The notes under the pieces are model-generated. The model saw only the letters and a program-made list of their open reading frames with translations, had not been told where the DNA came from and did not search any database. This document shows positions 33,866-45,646 of a stretch of DNA of 64,000 bases, piece after piece. The DNA is taken from assembly GCA_023053575.1 (NCBI GenBank), contig JAKZAP010000016.1, forward strand, positions 10,682,030 through 10,746,029. Direction: 5' to 3'. Made by a program: the position numbers and the translations under genes. Within the stretch, counting starts at the first letter, position 1. Each line of letters starts with the position of its first letter. Source of the stretch: Branchinecta lynchi. Lineage: Eukaryota > Arthropoda > Branchiopoda > Anostraca > Branchinectidae.

Positions 33866-33973
33866 TTCACAAATAAAAATTTCAGACTTCCTTTAGAAGG
33901 CGCTACGAAAATCGGCCGTTGTCTTGTTATCCCTTGTCTTTACCTCTCTGGCATTTCGGCGATCCAAATCTTA

Positions 33974-34386
33974 AGGTGCATTCTCGCCGTTCCCCGAGTA
34001 CTCCTCGGGGAATCGAAGGGAACGGCGAGAATAGAAGGAGTCACTCCACGCGGACTCCGAGTCCAGAAAACAACGAGAACACGAGGAGTGCTTCCAAAAT
34101 TAATTTTCTTCACAAATAAATGCAGTTGACGAAATTAGTCCGGATCCGCTTCGTTTTTGGTTTTGTTTATTCTGATTGTTTTGAATTAATTTTACATTGC
34201 ACCAACACCAGCAAAAATTGATTCCCCTCCGAATCTGAAAGGGAGTCCTTTTTGATGATGGTGATAATGATTGGAGCATTCCCCGTCCGTGGGGACTCGC
34301 TAGAATACGTGGACTGAGTCCCCGGGACAAACAAAAACGTGGGGACTCCTCAAGTGGAGTCCTCGGGGAACGGCGAGAATACGCCT
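33974..34386. mobile_element. Harbinger-like MITE with TTA duplication (H)
   Basis: The TIRs AGGTGCATTCTCGCCGTTCC and (inverted) AGGCGTATTCTCGCCGTTCC continue to about 30 bp. They are flanked by TTA at 33971-33973 and 34387-34389. A 3-bp TTA duplication is typical of PIF/Harbinger. The left end also folds on itself through an inverted copy of the TIR. Confidence 0.75.
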
Positions 34387-35139
34387 TTAGGAGTTGGAAT
34401 ATAGTGGCAGGAAATTAAAAACCTCCCAGTAATGCTTGATAGAAAAGGATACATTTTAGATGTCACCGAAGTCAAGACGCAGGTGCAGTTTACCTGATTG
34501 TTCTAGTGTTTCGTCAGAAGTTCCATGGCTTAAAGTGGCTATTAAAAGTTTTTCTTTGTGGAATAGTGTTGTGAAGCTTGATTAACTTGCTTTTATAAAA
34601 TGTACCAGAATATCCTATAAGCTTATAAAAAACTAACATAGCTACACAAATCATTCAAAAACAAATAACCTATTCAAATCTGAATTATACAAGCTGATTT
34701 ATGTATAAAATAAAGATCTACTAAGTATTATAAGAAACATTACTTTTATCTTTGAAATATAACAGAGAGGAAACTGTTGAAAAAGCTGCTGATCTAGGGG
34801 GTAAGCATTGTTCCTAGGTTGTTACAGAGTGGGATTGGGGTAGTTTGATGTGCCCATTTAACGTCACTGACTAACCAAAACTTGTACGTGCTGGCTCCCG
34901 TTCTGGTAGTAAATTGAAATATCTCACGGAAACTTCATCGTACCAGCTCCCCGTCCGGTAGTCTCACGTAATTATGTAATCAAAAGCTAGGGCACCGGTC
35001 GGTGAAACTGGAGACTATTTAATTTGAGCTTGTGTTCCGGTGTCTGCATGGAATATAGAACTTGCGGAATAGTCTAGATGCGAGCTAGAATGCTGGGATT
35101 TCCACTGACTCAGAGAAAATGACAATCGTACAAAATGCT
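34387..35139. other. No gene; edges of the 113-bp repeat
   Basis: AT-rich to about 34850, then loosely related repeat pieces with CCGGTAGT and TCACGGA. No exon was recognised. Confidence 0.35.
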
Positions 35140-35600
35140 AGTAAAAATTATTTGGTTGACAAATTTCCAATTCACGGACACAGATGGCTATGGGCTAGGG
35201 TTCCGGTAGTGCCAAAAGCTAAAACTACGAACTCACAGACACTTGTCAATATGAACCTGGAGTCCGGCAGCAAATATTACTAACTCAAGGAACCCAGTTC
35301 AGATGGTCTAGGGTTCCGGTATTGCGGAAAATTAAACTTTTTGAACTCACGGACACAAGTCAGTGCATACTAGGAGTACGGTGATGAATATTTTTAAATT
35401 ACGGACCGAATTTTCATGGGCTAGGGTTCCGGTAGTGCAAAAAAAAAAAAAAAACGAACTCACGGTCACGTGTCAATATTGAGAGTCCGGTAACAAATAT
35501 TATTCTTTAATTGGGTAAAAGATAGATAAGTATAATCACGGACTACCGGAACCCTAGCCCATGGTCGTTTGTGTCCGTGAGTTTTTCATTTTCAGCCAAA
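35140..35600. repeat. 113-bp tandem repeat with inverted end
   Basis: GGGCTAGGGTTCCGGTAGTG or a variant occurs at 35192, 35305 and 35418, each 113 bp apart, with AACTCACGGACAC in between. At 35538-35585 the same sequence appears inverted (CTACCGGAACCCTAGCCCAT and GTGTCCGTGAGTT). Confidence 0.75.
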
Positions 35601-35894
35601 TAGTTGGTTCCTACCGGTACTTTAACTGTCCGCATGTGGGTTCCGGTAGTTGATTCTTTCCCATGTTAAATAAAAGTCAGTGAAAATCCCGGAATCCTAT
35701 ATACCTCTCAGCCAAACTGTTCCGTCATGTTCCGTGTAGACACCACCGGAACACGCCCAGATTTAAATGATTTCCATGTACCTGTTTACTCGCCCATTTT
35801 CAGATTTCTGCCTTTCATCTGCTTTCCGAAATGGGAATAAGTGTTTCAAGGCCAAACGGAGTTAAAGGGGGTTCCCGATTGGGATGCATACAAA

Positions 35895-35998
35895 TTTTCA
35901 AGCTAATTTGACGGTTGATTTAGGAGTAAAAGAGAGATGCTGAATTCAGATCCGAACTTTATTGTGTCACTGGGCAATTTGTTCGCCAGAAATCCTGA
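35895..35998 (-). mobile_element. Family A fragment, one monomer
   Basis: TTGATTTAGGAGTAAAAGAG AGATGCTGAATTCAGAT and TTCGCCAGAAATCC resemble an A monomer in reverse. The match is weak. Confidence 0.45.
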
Positions 35999-36024
35999 AC
36001 TCGATCAAAGCGACGAAAAATAGA

Positions 36025-36190
36025 AAGACAGATATTTATTATCACTGAAAGCCCTAAAGGGCCATAGTTAATACAAATACAAAGAAAAAACAAACAAACT
36101 ATAACTTCAATGAAAAAAATTTCCAAATTAACCCAACAAATACATTTAACATTATATAATCTAATACACACCCTCTCTTCCTAATTCACC
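36025..36190 (-). mobile_element. LINE 3' tail, inverted
   Basis: In reverse, the stem-loop GGCCCTTTAGGGC (36051-36063) precedes TTTCAGTGATAATAAATATC. This is the same layout as K1. Confidence 0.55.
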
Positions 36191-36197
36191 TTACAAC

Positions 36198-36240
36198 AAG
36201 AGCTGAAAGCTCATGTGGCACTTGCAAGAATAGGAAAAAT
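36198..36240 (+). mobile_element. Family B 5' end fragment
   Basis: AAGAGCTGAAAGCTCATGTG GCACTTGCAAG is the B start. Little of the element follows. Confidence 0.5.
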
Positions 36241-36507
36241 GTTGGCGGTAGTTTTTTGCTTTGGAGTTTTGTACAGAGTCGAATATTATTTTATTATACA
36301 CTAGTAGGTAAAAAGTACTGTAAAAGGCATTTCTAGAACTCCTCTTTTGCGTTGGGCGGTTCAGTGGTCTTCAGTATGGTTTCAAGTTCAACATTATATC
36401 AAGTACGTTTCTTCTTTGAATTGTTGCTGCGTAATTTCCCGTTTCGAGGAGACGGAATTCTGCTTCGTCTAGGTGGCCTGCTAGTAGCTAGAGGGCATCG
36501 TTTGATA

Positions 36508-38143
36508 ACAAGACCAAAGGTTTCGACGGGATCCCAAAAATTCAATATCTGATCCAGACAACTGGGTCTTGTCTTAGCCAGATCCAGTCATCGCCAGACT
36601 CCTTGAAAATTTTTACAGTTAAAATTCAGAAACAGATTAAGGCCAAATAGCTAATCACCTGAGAAAACCAAGTTCAGATATGGATTCAGCATGTGTGTTT
36701 ACCCCTATAAGTCATATCTGTTTTGACGAAAACTTCCTGCCACTTCTGCCAATTTCTCGGTTCCGGCCAAACTCCAGAACTACTTGTCCGGCGAAAAAAG
36801 AAATCTCAAAGACGAAATCAGGGTATCTTCTTTCCCCAATAATGAACATCTAATCAACTTCAAATAGAAATTTAGCTTAAAACAAATTTTCCGATTCCAG
36901 CCGGATTCCGGTCGAACTATATGTCCGGGTAAAATATGATTGTCATACAGGGACTCAGCATCTCTTCTTACCCCTAAATCGCTTATCTAATCAACTAGAA
37001 ATAAAACTTTGACTTCCAACAGTTTTCCTGTTTTGGCCGGATTCCGGGCGAACTACATGTCCGGGTAGAAAATTATTTTCACATAAGTGTCAGCATGTCT
37101 TCTTGCCCTAAATCGAACATCTAATCAACTCTAAATAAAACTTTTAATTTTGACAAACTTTCCGGTCTGGGCCGGATTCCGGTCGAAATACTTGTCCGTC
37201 GAGAAAATAGTTTTCACCATCGTCTTCAGCATGTCTTCCTACCTCTAAATCGAACATCTAATCAACTTCAAATAAAACTTTTACTTTCAACAAACTTTCC
37301 GGTTTGAGCCGGAGTCCGGGCGAAATACTTGTCCGTCGAGAAAATAGTTTTCACCATAATCTTCAGCATGTCTTCCTACCCCTAAATCGAACATCTAATC
37401 GACTTCAAATAAAACTTTTACTTTCAACAAACTTTCCGGTTTTGGCCGGATTCCGGGCGAACTACTTGTCCGATGACAAAATGATTTTCACCATCGTGTT
37501 CAGCATGTCTTCTTACCCCATAATCGACTATCATATTAGCTGTTTCAAAATATTTTGTTTGTCCCTTAATTTGAATTCCCTCCCCCACCCCTAAATGTAG
37601 AGCTACAAAGCCCATCTACGAACGTGACTGGTCCGACGACCCAACGAATCCTCACACCAAGTTTCATCAAAATATCTTATTCCCTTCTAGAGTTATCGTG
37701 CTTACAGACGGACGGACAGACGGACAACTTTTGCGATGTCATAGGTATCCCTCCACAATTAAAATTCAGAAACAGATTAAGGCCAAATAGCTAATTCCCT
37801 GAGAAAACCAAGTTCAGATATGAATTCAGCATGTGTTTACCCCTATAAGTCATATCTGTTTTGACGAAATCTTCCTGCCACTTTCTGCCAATTTCCCGGT
37901 TTCGGCCGAACTCCAGAACTACTTGTCCGGCCAAAAAAGAAAGCTCAAAGACGAGATCAGGGTATCTTCTTTCCCCAGTAATGAACATCTAATCAACTTC
38001 AAATAAAAATTTAGCTTATAACAAATTTTCCGATTCCAGCCGGATTCCGGTCGAACTATATGTCAGGGTAAAAAATGATTGTCATACAGGGACTCAGCAT
38101 CTCTTCTTACCCCTAAATCACTTACGTTTTGGGATCCCAAAAA
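36508..38143 (+). mobile_element. Family A repeat with internal restart (A12)
   Basis: A full 5' end is followed by five or six monomers and the 3' module up to TAGGTATCCCTCCAC at 37756. The sequence then jumps back to AATTAAAATTCAGAAACAGA and repeats 36620-36985 before ending CTTACGTTTTGGGATCCC AAAAA. It is either a chimera or an internal duplication. Confidence 0.85.
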
Positions 38144-38950
38144 GTACTTTTCGACCTTGCGGTGAAGATGCGCACTTTAAAGGGAGCTAAAACCTCATCT
38201 GTCAGCAAAACCCTTGAGGCAAAAATTGTAATGGGCTCATGGGGATCATGAAATTGCATATTTTGTTTAGAAGTATTTTTCTTAACTTGCGGTCATGATT
38301 GTTACTTTAAGGAATGGTTGGATTTGGAAAGTGGCGATTTCTACGCCAATCTTGTCGAGTTTCTAATATTCCAGCCAAGTTTCATCGTCCTAGCAAACCT
38401 GGAAGTACCTTTACTCGCGATCACCGGAATTCCGGACTACCCCTTAAACTCCCCCCACAGTCACCTGAGCCAATCCGGTTCTGTAAATGATTTATCCAGA
38501 GCATCTGTTAGTTATTCCCACATAGTTCCATCCCGATCTCTCCAGTCCAAGCCGGTCACGTACTTCCCCTCCCCCAGTTGTTGTCGGATCCGGTCCGGAC
38601 ATGAAAAAGATCACCAGAGACATGTCCTCTGTTCAATTATAAAATTTCACTCAATTCCGATCACCCGATCCAAAGTTAGGCACGACTCAATCCGGTCCCC
38701 CCCCCCCAACTCCTCCATAGCTGTCGAGTCCAGTTCGGACTTCAAATGGAACATTAAAGATATGTCATTTATTCAAGTATTAAGTTTCATTTCAATCCGA
38801 TCACCCGTTCGAAAGTTACACACCACTAATTTCCCGGGTCCCCCCCCCCACCCCCACCCCCAGATGTTTGGATCGGGAAACAGATTATTGCCAGGTTGCT
38901 TTGGTCGGGTCCCTGATACACATGCCAAGTTTCATCATCCTAGCACCCCG
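38144..38950 (+). mobile_element. Family B repeat, both ends truncated (B5)
   Basis: It begins immediately after A12 at GTACTTTTCGACCTTGCGGT and stops at CCAAGTTTCATCATCCTAGC without the terminal hairpin. A 211-codon Pro/Ser-rich frame is incidental. Confidence 0.8.
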
Positions 38951-39043
38951 TAATCTATATCAACCGCTACTAAGGTTCATCAACATATTATACCAACCCT
39001 TCTACCTTCGATTGCTCTAGCTCTCTCCGAACGAATTTAAGCA

Positions 39044-39175
39044 AAGAATGACTCATCCACGAGCAGAGCTATACTAGTGTGAAGAAAGAATGACTCATCC
39101 AGGCTCAGAGCTATACTAGTGTGAAGAAAGAGGTAGGGGTCATGAAGCAATTTTTTTTTTTTTTTTTTTTTTTTA
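39044..39175. repeat. 47-bp tandem duplication and poly-T run
   Basis: AAAGAATGACTCATCCA..C then CAGAGCTATACTAGTGTGAAG occurs twice in a row. A run of 24 T begins near 39150. Confidence 0.7.
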
Positions 39176-39734
39176 AACAGATGACATTCTTTGATCAGCT
39201 CATCAAGGTCTTTCGATTGCCGTTGAAAAAAAAAATCTATCTCTATTAGTTCAAAAGTTTTTTGCCGTAGGCCAACTTTCTAATATCACTACTTAGAAAG
39301 GAGCAAAGGTAAGCTGTAATTCATTTAGCAATGAGAGGACTTTTAAAGTTTAAGAGGCACGTCTGATACCATAGCTCTTCCTTAATCCCAAGTGCGAGAA
39401 ATGGAATGATAAACTCAGCAGAAATCACGAACAGAAATGGGTAGAAACAATAGATGGCAGGACTTTCGGACCCGTGCGAAAATGCCACTTTTTTCTTTCT
39501 GTAAATTTTTCTATTGATCACTCAAAGAAAATATATTTGCTGTGGGGCCTGGGAACTGTTGCACATACTTAGTACTTTTAGATTTTAGTGCATCTTCAAT
39601 TTGAAACTGGTGACTGTCTGCTTGCCTCTGAATAGAGGATGAAATCCGATATTCAGTGTTTCAGGGGTTGGACACCACCTTTGGGACCCAATAAAACCCT
39701 TATGTTTTGTTGTTAATGAGGCTTCTTGGACGAA
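39176..39734. other. No recognised feature
   Basis: AT-rich, with no exon recognised. Confidence 0.35.
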
Positions 39735-39922
39735 ATCGCAACTTTCATGCAAATTATGTAACAGGGCACGACCAGCGCACGACGTCGTCCGCTCCTTCTG
39801 ACCGAAGATTGAAAATTAAGTGTCTTTTTCTGTGTGTTTATGTGTTTTGTTTATTTTCTTCATTTACTCCGCCTTTTCAAAATGGTGGGTCATAAATAAA
39901 TTACTTACTTACTTACTTACTA
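39735..39922 (+). mobile_element. LINE 3' end with (TTAC)n tail
   Basis: TTTACTCCGCCTTTTCAAAA TGGTGGGTCATAAATAAATT is followed by five TTAC units. The sequence is the inverse of the copy at 41906-42060. Confidence 0.65.
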
Positions 39923-41905
39923 TTACCAAAGTCATTGTCATGGTCTATTCTTAGAGATACACCACTGGTTGTCAATGGAGCTTGGTGGCGATTGAATCTA
40001 TCTCAGCTTTCAGAAATCTACCTCAAATTCACCTTCAAACTACATATAATACAAAGCAAGAGAAAAGGCTTTCGCCTCTAAATAACTCTAAGAAATTTTG
40101 AGTAGTCGAACTGATCAGAGTTAAAAATCCCATCAACAATGCACTTGAAACTATTGATCGATTCAACATTACCGCATCTTCGGTAAGGCTGTTCAAAGGA
40201 TAAACAATTCTGTTGCCAAAACCCCACTTAAAAACGTCTTTGTGGAGTCTTGATTTTGCAAGCTCGTACGCCGTCAGAAGGTCATAAAAAGTCTAAGATG
40301 ATTTTTCTCGCTCTGACCAGGGGTAGATTTAGCCATAAGATGTCGTGGTTTTTTATATTCATGATGATATATAATTTAGTCAACCAATATTCCACTGAGT
40401 TCCTTTGTAGGGTTCTTGACAGTACTGTCAGCAAAATCATCAGTCTCCTGGCGGGCCATTCCTCAAAAGGCCTGGTTATAGAGACGAGCTTATTTCCGCC
40501 CGAGACAATGGTGGCCCATATGGCGTCGAGGAAGCCACTCCGTTCGTACCAACGCGTTGCTGCAGCGGTGACCTCTTCCCATTGGGGTACTTACTCTTAT
40601 ATATCGTGTACCATAAACGAGCTTTTATTACTAGCCCAAAATACATCTTTACGCTGGACAGAGCTATCAACTGCTGAACACGCTACATCGAATCAATCCC
40701 AACCGTCCACAGATCTCGGAATAGAGAAGAGGGTCGTAAAATATTCTCGCAATTGGCACTGGACTGCCGCAGAGCAAATTGGACCTGAACCAGCCTTCCT
40801 GTAGTTCAGCAGACCAGGAAAGACCATATTCATCGCTCACATCCTTTAAAGTTTAACTGAAAAGCCAACTTATTTTTGTGTCATTTATTGAATATACTGA
40901 ATTATTTCGATTACGCAAAGGGATTTTTTTTTATTTTCCACTGTCTGCTCTATTTATGACGTTCAGAATATATACGGCCGTCCCCACAACGTAAATTCTA
41001 CTGCAACGCGGGAAATTTTAATCTCAACACACACGCGGCTTTTCATTGGGCAGTGGTGAGATCGGTGAAGATTGCTTAGTGCCTCAAAAAAAAAAATCAT
41101 AAATCTTTCTCCTAAGGCATACAACAACAAAAATACAAGCGCATAGAGGTACCAGAAATCACACAGAAATTTCACTATTTGAAAATCGTTTATTCGTGAA
41201 TAGCGGAACAACGAAGTAACGCATTTTCAGCGGGTCTTCGAGCCAATTTAAGTGAAGAATAATGGGTAGCTAGATTGTCCTGTCCCAGCCCTTTTCAGTT
41301 AAACTTTTAAGTATTAGCGAAGACAAATATTCTGCTACCTTTCTGGACTTCTGATTTCAGAGCTTTTGATATTTTTGTCCATCTTCTGAGAGCTAGGAAA
41401 ATAAGCTAGCCTTGCCTTAAATCCCATTCGACCTCGGTTGTCGTCTCGGGTCCACTCTCCTCCTCATCACACGGACGTGCTGTCTGTTCTATATCCTGAC
41501 CTAGTCTAAGAAGACTAGGGAGATTACAGTTGGAAAAGTTACCCTCCTGAGTCTCGATGAGAACTGTACAAACCGTAGAAATTTCTCCGGCGAAAATGAG
41601 CTGAACCGACTGCCAACAATTCCTTGGGCTGTGGCAGCGTTCAACCATTGATTACGCTAAGTTAAACTGGTCATTTCAGTCAAAAGTTATCAAATCACAA
41701 GTAGTCAAAATCTGAAGTTGTCAAATTACTGATTTAATTTTGTTTAATTTTCCTCTAAATTAGGAAGCTCCAAACTAATTATCATCATCGTGAAATGAGT
41801 TCTGAACTGGAGTCTAATTGGTGATTCAAATAGAAATCTTGAAAAAGGGAAATGGGGCAAGATTCTGCTTTTAAGAACTACGGTTGTCAGAATGCAGACA
41901 TTTGT
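39923..41905. other. No recognised gene
   Basis: A 184-codon plus-strand frame at 40250-40804 and an 80-codon minus frame at 41406-41648 are open, but neither matches a family I know. The second ends in an acidic stretch (CDEEESGPETTTEVEW). I cannot exclude an exon there. Confidence 0.3.
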
Positions 41906-42298
41906 TATAAGTAAGTAAGTAATAAGTAATTTATTTATAACCCGCCGTTTTCAGAAAGCGGAGTAAATGAAGAAAGTAAATAAAACGCATAAACATACAC
42001 AAAAAGACACTTAATTTCAATCGTCGGCCAGGAAGCAGTGTAGAAGGTCGTGCGCTGGTTGAGTTCTGTTGTCAATGACTTTTGATAGCGACGAAGAAAC
42101 ATCCAAAAGGGTAACACTTGCATCTTCAATTTTGAGCTTCTCCGTCAAAGTATGATTATGGCATAATTTCGACAAGTGGAGCAGGTGCTTTGTATATTTA
42201 AAATAACATGATCTCATCTTTTTTATCTCCTTCTTTCGCAGAACATGAGTGACACCGGAACGAAATAGTATAGAAGGAGCGCAGAAGGTGCTGTACAA
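41906..42298 (-). pseudogene. Non-LTR retrotransposon C-terminus and 3' tail
   Basis: The frame 42298-42017 encodes about 93 residues, including LRKKEIKKMRSCYFKYTKHL. The region resembles the C-terminal part of non-LTR ORF2 proteins and matches the fragment at 47744-47979 (K.MR..YF.Y.K.LL.L). The 3' UTR has the GTGGGTTATAAATAAATTAC type end and GTAA tail (41908-41930). No RT domain is present. Confidence 0.6.
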
Positions 42299-42637
42299 TT
42301 ATGGAAGTTTCTAATCGGAAGAAAGGGCAGCAGGTGTAGCCAAGAAACCATCTCACTCGCTGCCATGGCTCTCTAATGCTATATCAAGATCAATTCAGTG
42401 ATATTCATCCCAGTTTTCCAGAAATTTAAATGTGTTTCGTGGTAGATACCAGGATTCTTAAATTCCTTTCATGAGCATTACGTCAGAAGGATTAAACCAG
42501 GCAGAGGTTAAAGGTCTCGTCTTGCTTATTCCGCTTTTTATATTATCCCTAGCTCCCTCATTGAATTACAAGATTCTGAAATCCCCACCTTTCGCAACTG
42601 TTTCGTTCTGTACTTGCAAAGTTTTAGCGCTGCTTCG
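42299..42637. other. No recognised feature
   Basis: No gene was recognised between the LINE fragment and D2. Confidence 0.35.
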
Positions 42638-42645
42638 GCCTAGCC

Positions 42646-43346
42646 CAGTCTAGTACACTAGCCCCTTTTCAGGCACGGTGCTCAAACGTCTAGCACCATG
42701 CCTGGGTGCTAGACGTTCAAGCACTGTACCTTGGATTTCATGCATGGTGCATGGATTTCAGTATACAGTGCATGCATCAAAAACACAGTCTCTGTCATAA
42801 CAACTGAGCACCAGCTCGGACAGGGCTGAAATTACTACCATGAATTAGAGAAATCAAAGGCAATCCTTTATATGTTTTTCACAACAAAAACAAAAGGGCT
42901 CAGCTGATGACAGATGTGAAAAACCACATTTCCTTTTCTATATAGTCAAGGGTTTTGCATGCAAAGTGTCCTGTGCCTCAGCCTTTTCTACATAGCAGCC
43001 AACCAGAATATTGGCCCTTGGGGAATAGATAGGGAAAGTACATGGAAAATAGATAGGGTGCTGTTAGGTTTTTCATCTCAATTATCATTACAGCCCTTCT
43101 GTTTTTGTTGTGAAAAATATATAAAGGATTGTCTTTGAGTCTCTAATTCATAGTAGTAATTTTCAGCCCTGTCCGAGCCGGTGCTCAGTTGTGATGACAG
43201 AAACTGTGTTTTTGATGTATGCACTGTATACTGAAATCCATGCACCATACATGAAATCCAAGGTACAGTGCTTGAAGGTCTAGCACCCAGGCATGGTGCT
43301 AGACGTTTGAGCACCGTGCCTGAAATGGGGCTAGTGTACTAGACTG
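42646..43346. mobile_element. Large foldback hAT-type element (D2)
   Basis: The TIRs match those of D1 (CAGTCTAGTACACTAGCCCC). The exact 8-bp duplication GCCTAGCC lies at 42638-42645 and 43347-43354. Almost the whole 701 bp is palindromic; for example GGACAGGGCTGAAA, CTACTATGAATTAGAG-like and ACAACAAAAACA..AGGGCT blocks recur inverted. The inner arms are absent from D1. Confidence 0.9.
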
Positions 43347-43354
43347 GCCTAGCC

Positions 43355-43713
43355 GAGTTTTGCCAGTCATGCAACGCACACTTTGCCTAAATCTTCAAGG
43401 TCCGTCGACAACTCTTTTACACACGAGGATATGAGAAGCTTCCCAGTGTTCTTTTCATTTTGGAAGATATGGTAGACCATCATGTCTATCTTTTGTTTTG
43501 CTCGGTTTTCCAACTTTTTAACCATGACGCGTTCAGTTTTTCAAATATTTTGCGTCTAGCCGCGTCAGAGAGCGGGAAGGCTGGAAAAAGTCGACAACCG
43601 CTAACAAAATCGGCAATTTCACGTGGAAAGTGATGGTATTTTCGAAAATGATATTCCTGAGCCATTTTATCGTGAAAAGGTCGTCTTAGTAAGAGCTGTG
43701 CTTTAAGACTTGT
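43355..43713. other. No recognised feature
   Basis: No gene or repeat was recognised. Confidence 0.35.
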
Positions 43714-43860
43714 ATATAATATAATATAATAATAATATAATAATAATAATATTTATTTGTGACCCACTGTACAGATTTAAGATAGTGGAGTAATGAAATA
43801 AAAGAAATAAAGATAGTACAACATATCACACACAACAACAAAAAAGCACTCAATGAAATT
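43714..43860 (-). mobile_element. LINE 3' tail, inverted, with (TAATA)n
   Basis: ATTTATTTGTGACCCACTGT ACAGATTTAAGATAGTGGAG matches 46013-46132. It is the end type TTACTCCAC...GTGGGTCACAAATAAAT in reverse. Confidence 0.6.
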
Positions 43861-44387
43861 AACGATGTTTGGATACGAAATAGTTTACCTGTAAACTGGG
43901 GTGCCAATGTCTTCCCTGTACCAAAGAATCAGCCTGACTCTGTCATGCGATTCTAGTTTTGGAACTTTGCAAGGTAACCGAATTCGACTTCCAACCAAGG
44001 CCACGACTGTCGTTCTAGGACCTGGAAAAGAATTCCACTTAGAGAAAACGAGTCGGGGGACCATACTGCCCGAATACTTCCTTCAAATTCAGAAGCAGGC
44101 ATCGGGCTGATGTACTTTGAGTTTGGTGACTGGGGCCAGGTTTCGAGCAAGGTCTTTGGGACCTTGCTGATAGCGTGCGAGTGTTTGACGATGGGAGAGA
44201 CCTGACCTTATTTACGGCTCTCAGAAGTTATGATACGGACGAAGGGAAGGGCCATTCCAACCTAGGTATAAAATTCAATCATCTCTTTCTCTCTTCTAGT
44301 CAAAAAGCACACTATTTTTTATATTTTTTTACAAAACAAGCGTATCTCGACCAGAAAAGTTAACGGACACGTCGTAATTTTGAAACT
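43861..44387. other. No recognised gene
   Basis: Short open frames lie on both strands at 43901-44150, with no recognisable domain. Confidence 0.3.
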
Positions 44388-44680
44388 AGGAGCGCGTTCC
44401 ACCCTTCTAACAATAGTAACTATATCCGTTCCAACTTCGTGAAAGGTTACCATGCAGACCGTTCCACCTTCTCGAAATAGTAACCAAAAGTAACTATTTA
44501 CTTACCACGCTTGGGAGTGTAGTTAACCTGGTAACTACGATCTCTGTGACGAGACTGGTAGGATCAGCCTTCGGCACGGTATTTTGTCGAAAATATAAAA
44601 TTGTGTTCCAGCCTTGACGCCAAGAGGCTAGGAGGCCTGACGTCATGCATATAGCTGCGGTAAGTAGGGTGGACCACGCT
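44388..44680. mobile_element. Possible MITE (L)
   Basis: GGAGCGCGTTCCACCCTTCT near the left and the inverse of GGAGCGTGGTCCACCCTACT at the right form imperfect TIRs. The target duplication is not clear. A G-run follows at 44715. Confidence 0.45.
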
Positions 44681-45646
44681 CCAGTTCATTCTGCTTCAGT
44701 AGTATCTGCATCCGGGGGGGGGGGGGTGAGATGGGTAGGTTGTGACGACGGAATCATTTTTCTTTCTTTCTTACTTTTTTAATCTCTTTCTTTACCACTT
44801 TTTTCTTCTTTTTTTGAAAATATATTAAATTGGTTTTTTTTTATTATTTATTGAATAGTTTTAAGTTAAAAGGTGGTTAGACGATACAGCCATCCACAGG
44901 ATGTTTGTCTTGTATGTGGAATCTGTGGAATCTTTTATGTGTGAATCCGAATCTGAATCTGAATCTAGTATCTCTATCATCCTACCTTTTCTATTGGCAT
45001 TACACTAATTACCAAGCTTGCCACGTCTGTTCTCTTTTCGTGACGTATGTCAGTCTGACGATAATTCTTTCCGAGAATCTTAACGTTTTCAATCCAAGCC
45101 CAGGCACATGGAAAGAGGCTAAAAACAGCCGAAGTCCTGTGCAATTTGCTGTAAGCATAGCTTAGTTGTCAGAACATCCAGATCAAAAGACTACATAGTG
45201 AGAGTAGTTAAAATGGCGGATCACCGAGTCCCTACGTTGATGAAAAAGACCGACACCATGCTTCAACCAACATTACTGCAGAGCTACCTAGGTGGCGTTG
45301 GCCGTTCCGCACAGCACGGGCGGTTATCTAGGGCTCCGAATCCATTCGGATAACAAATCCACGGAATCTTTTCCTCCAAATCCAGAAATCTGAACGGACG
45401 AATATCTATCAGCGTATTTTTTGTTTTGTTTTTGTTTTTTCTAAAGTTAGCCTTCTACCACTTTCCATTACTCCTTATGAATTATGGAATAAGGATTATA
45501 TAGACAGTGTGAAAACAAACTACCTATTACCAAGCTATTACGCACAATCTTGCCTAACATTGCTAACAGGGGTTGTCTCCAATTGGTCTGTACGGTACGT
45601 GCGTCCGACTGATCCAACCACAAATGACACGAGCGGCAGGGCTTAA
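44681..45646. other. No recognised feature
   Basis: T-rich microsatellite-like stretch at 44757-44850; otherwise no gene recognised. Confidence 0.35.

Noticed and set aside
38318..38953. 211-codon plus-strand frame
   Set aside because: It is the same kind of B-internal frame as in B4; not conserved in the other B copies.
40250..40804. 184-codon plus-strand frame
   Set aside because: No recognisable motif, no clear splice sites, ordinary composition; kept only as a note.
41406..41648. Minus-strand frame ending in an acidic stretch, possible exon
   Set aside because: No convincing acceptor or donor and no known family; insufficient evidence.
44388..44680. Firm Harbinger assignment for element L
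   Set aside because: TIRs are imperfect and no matching target duplication was found.
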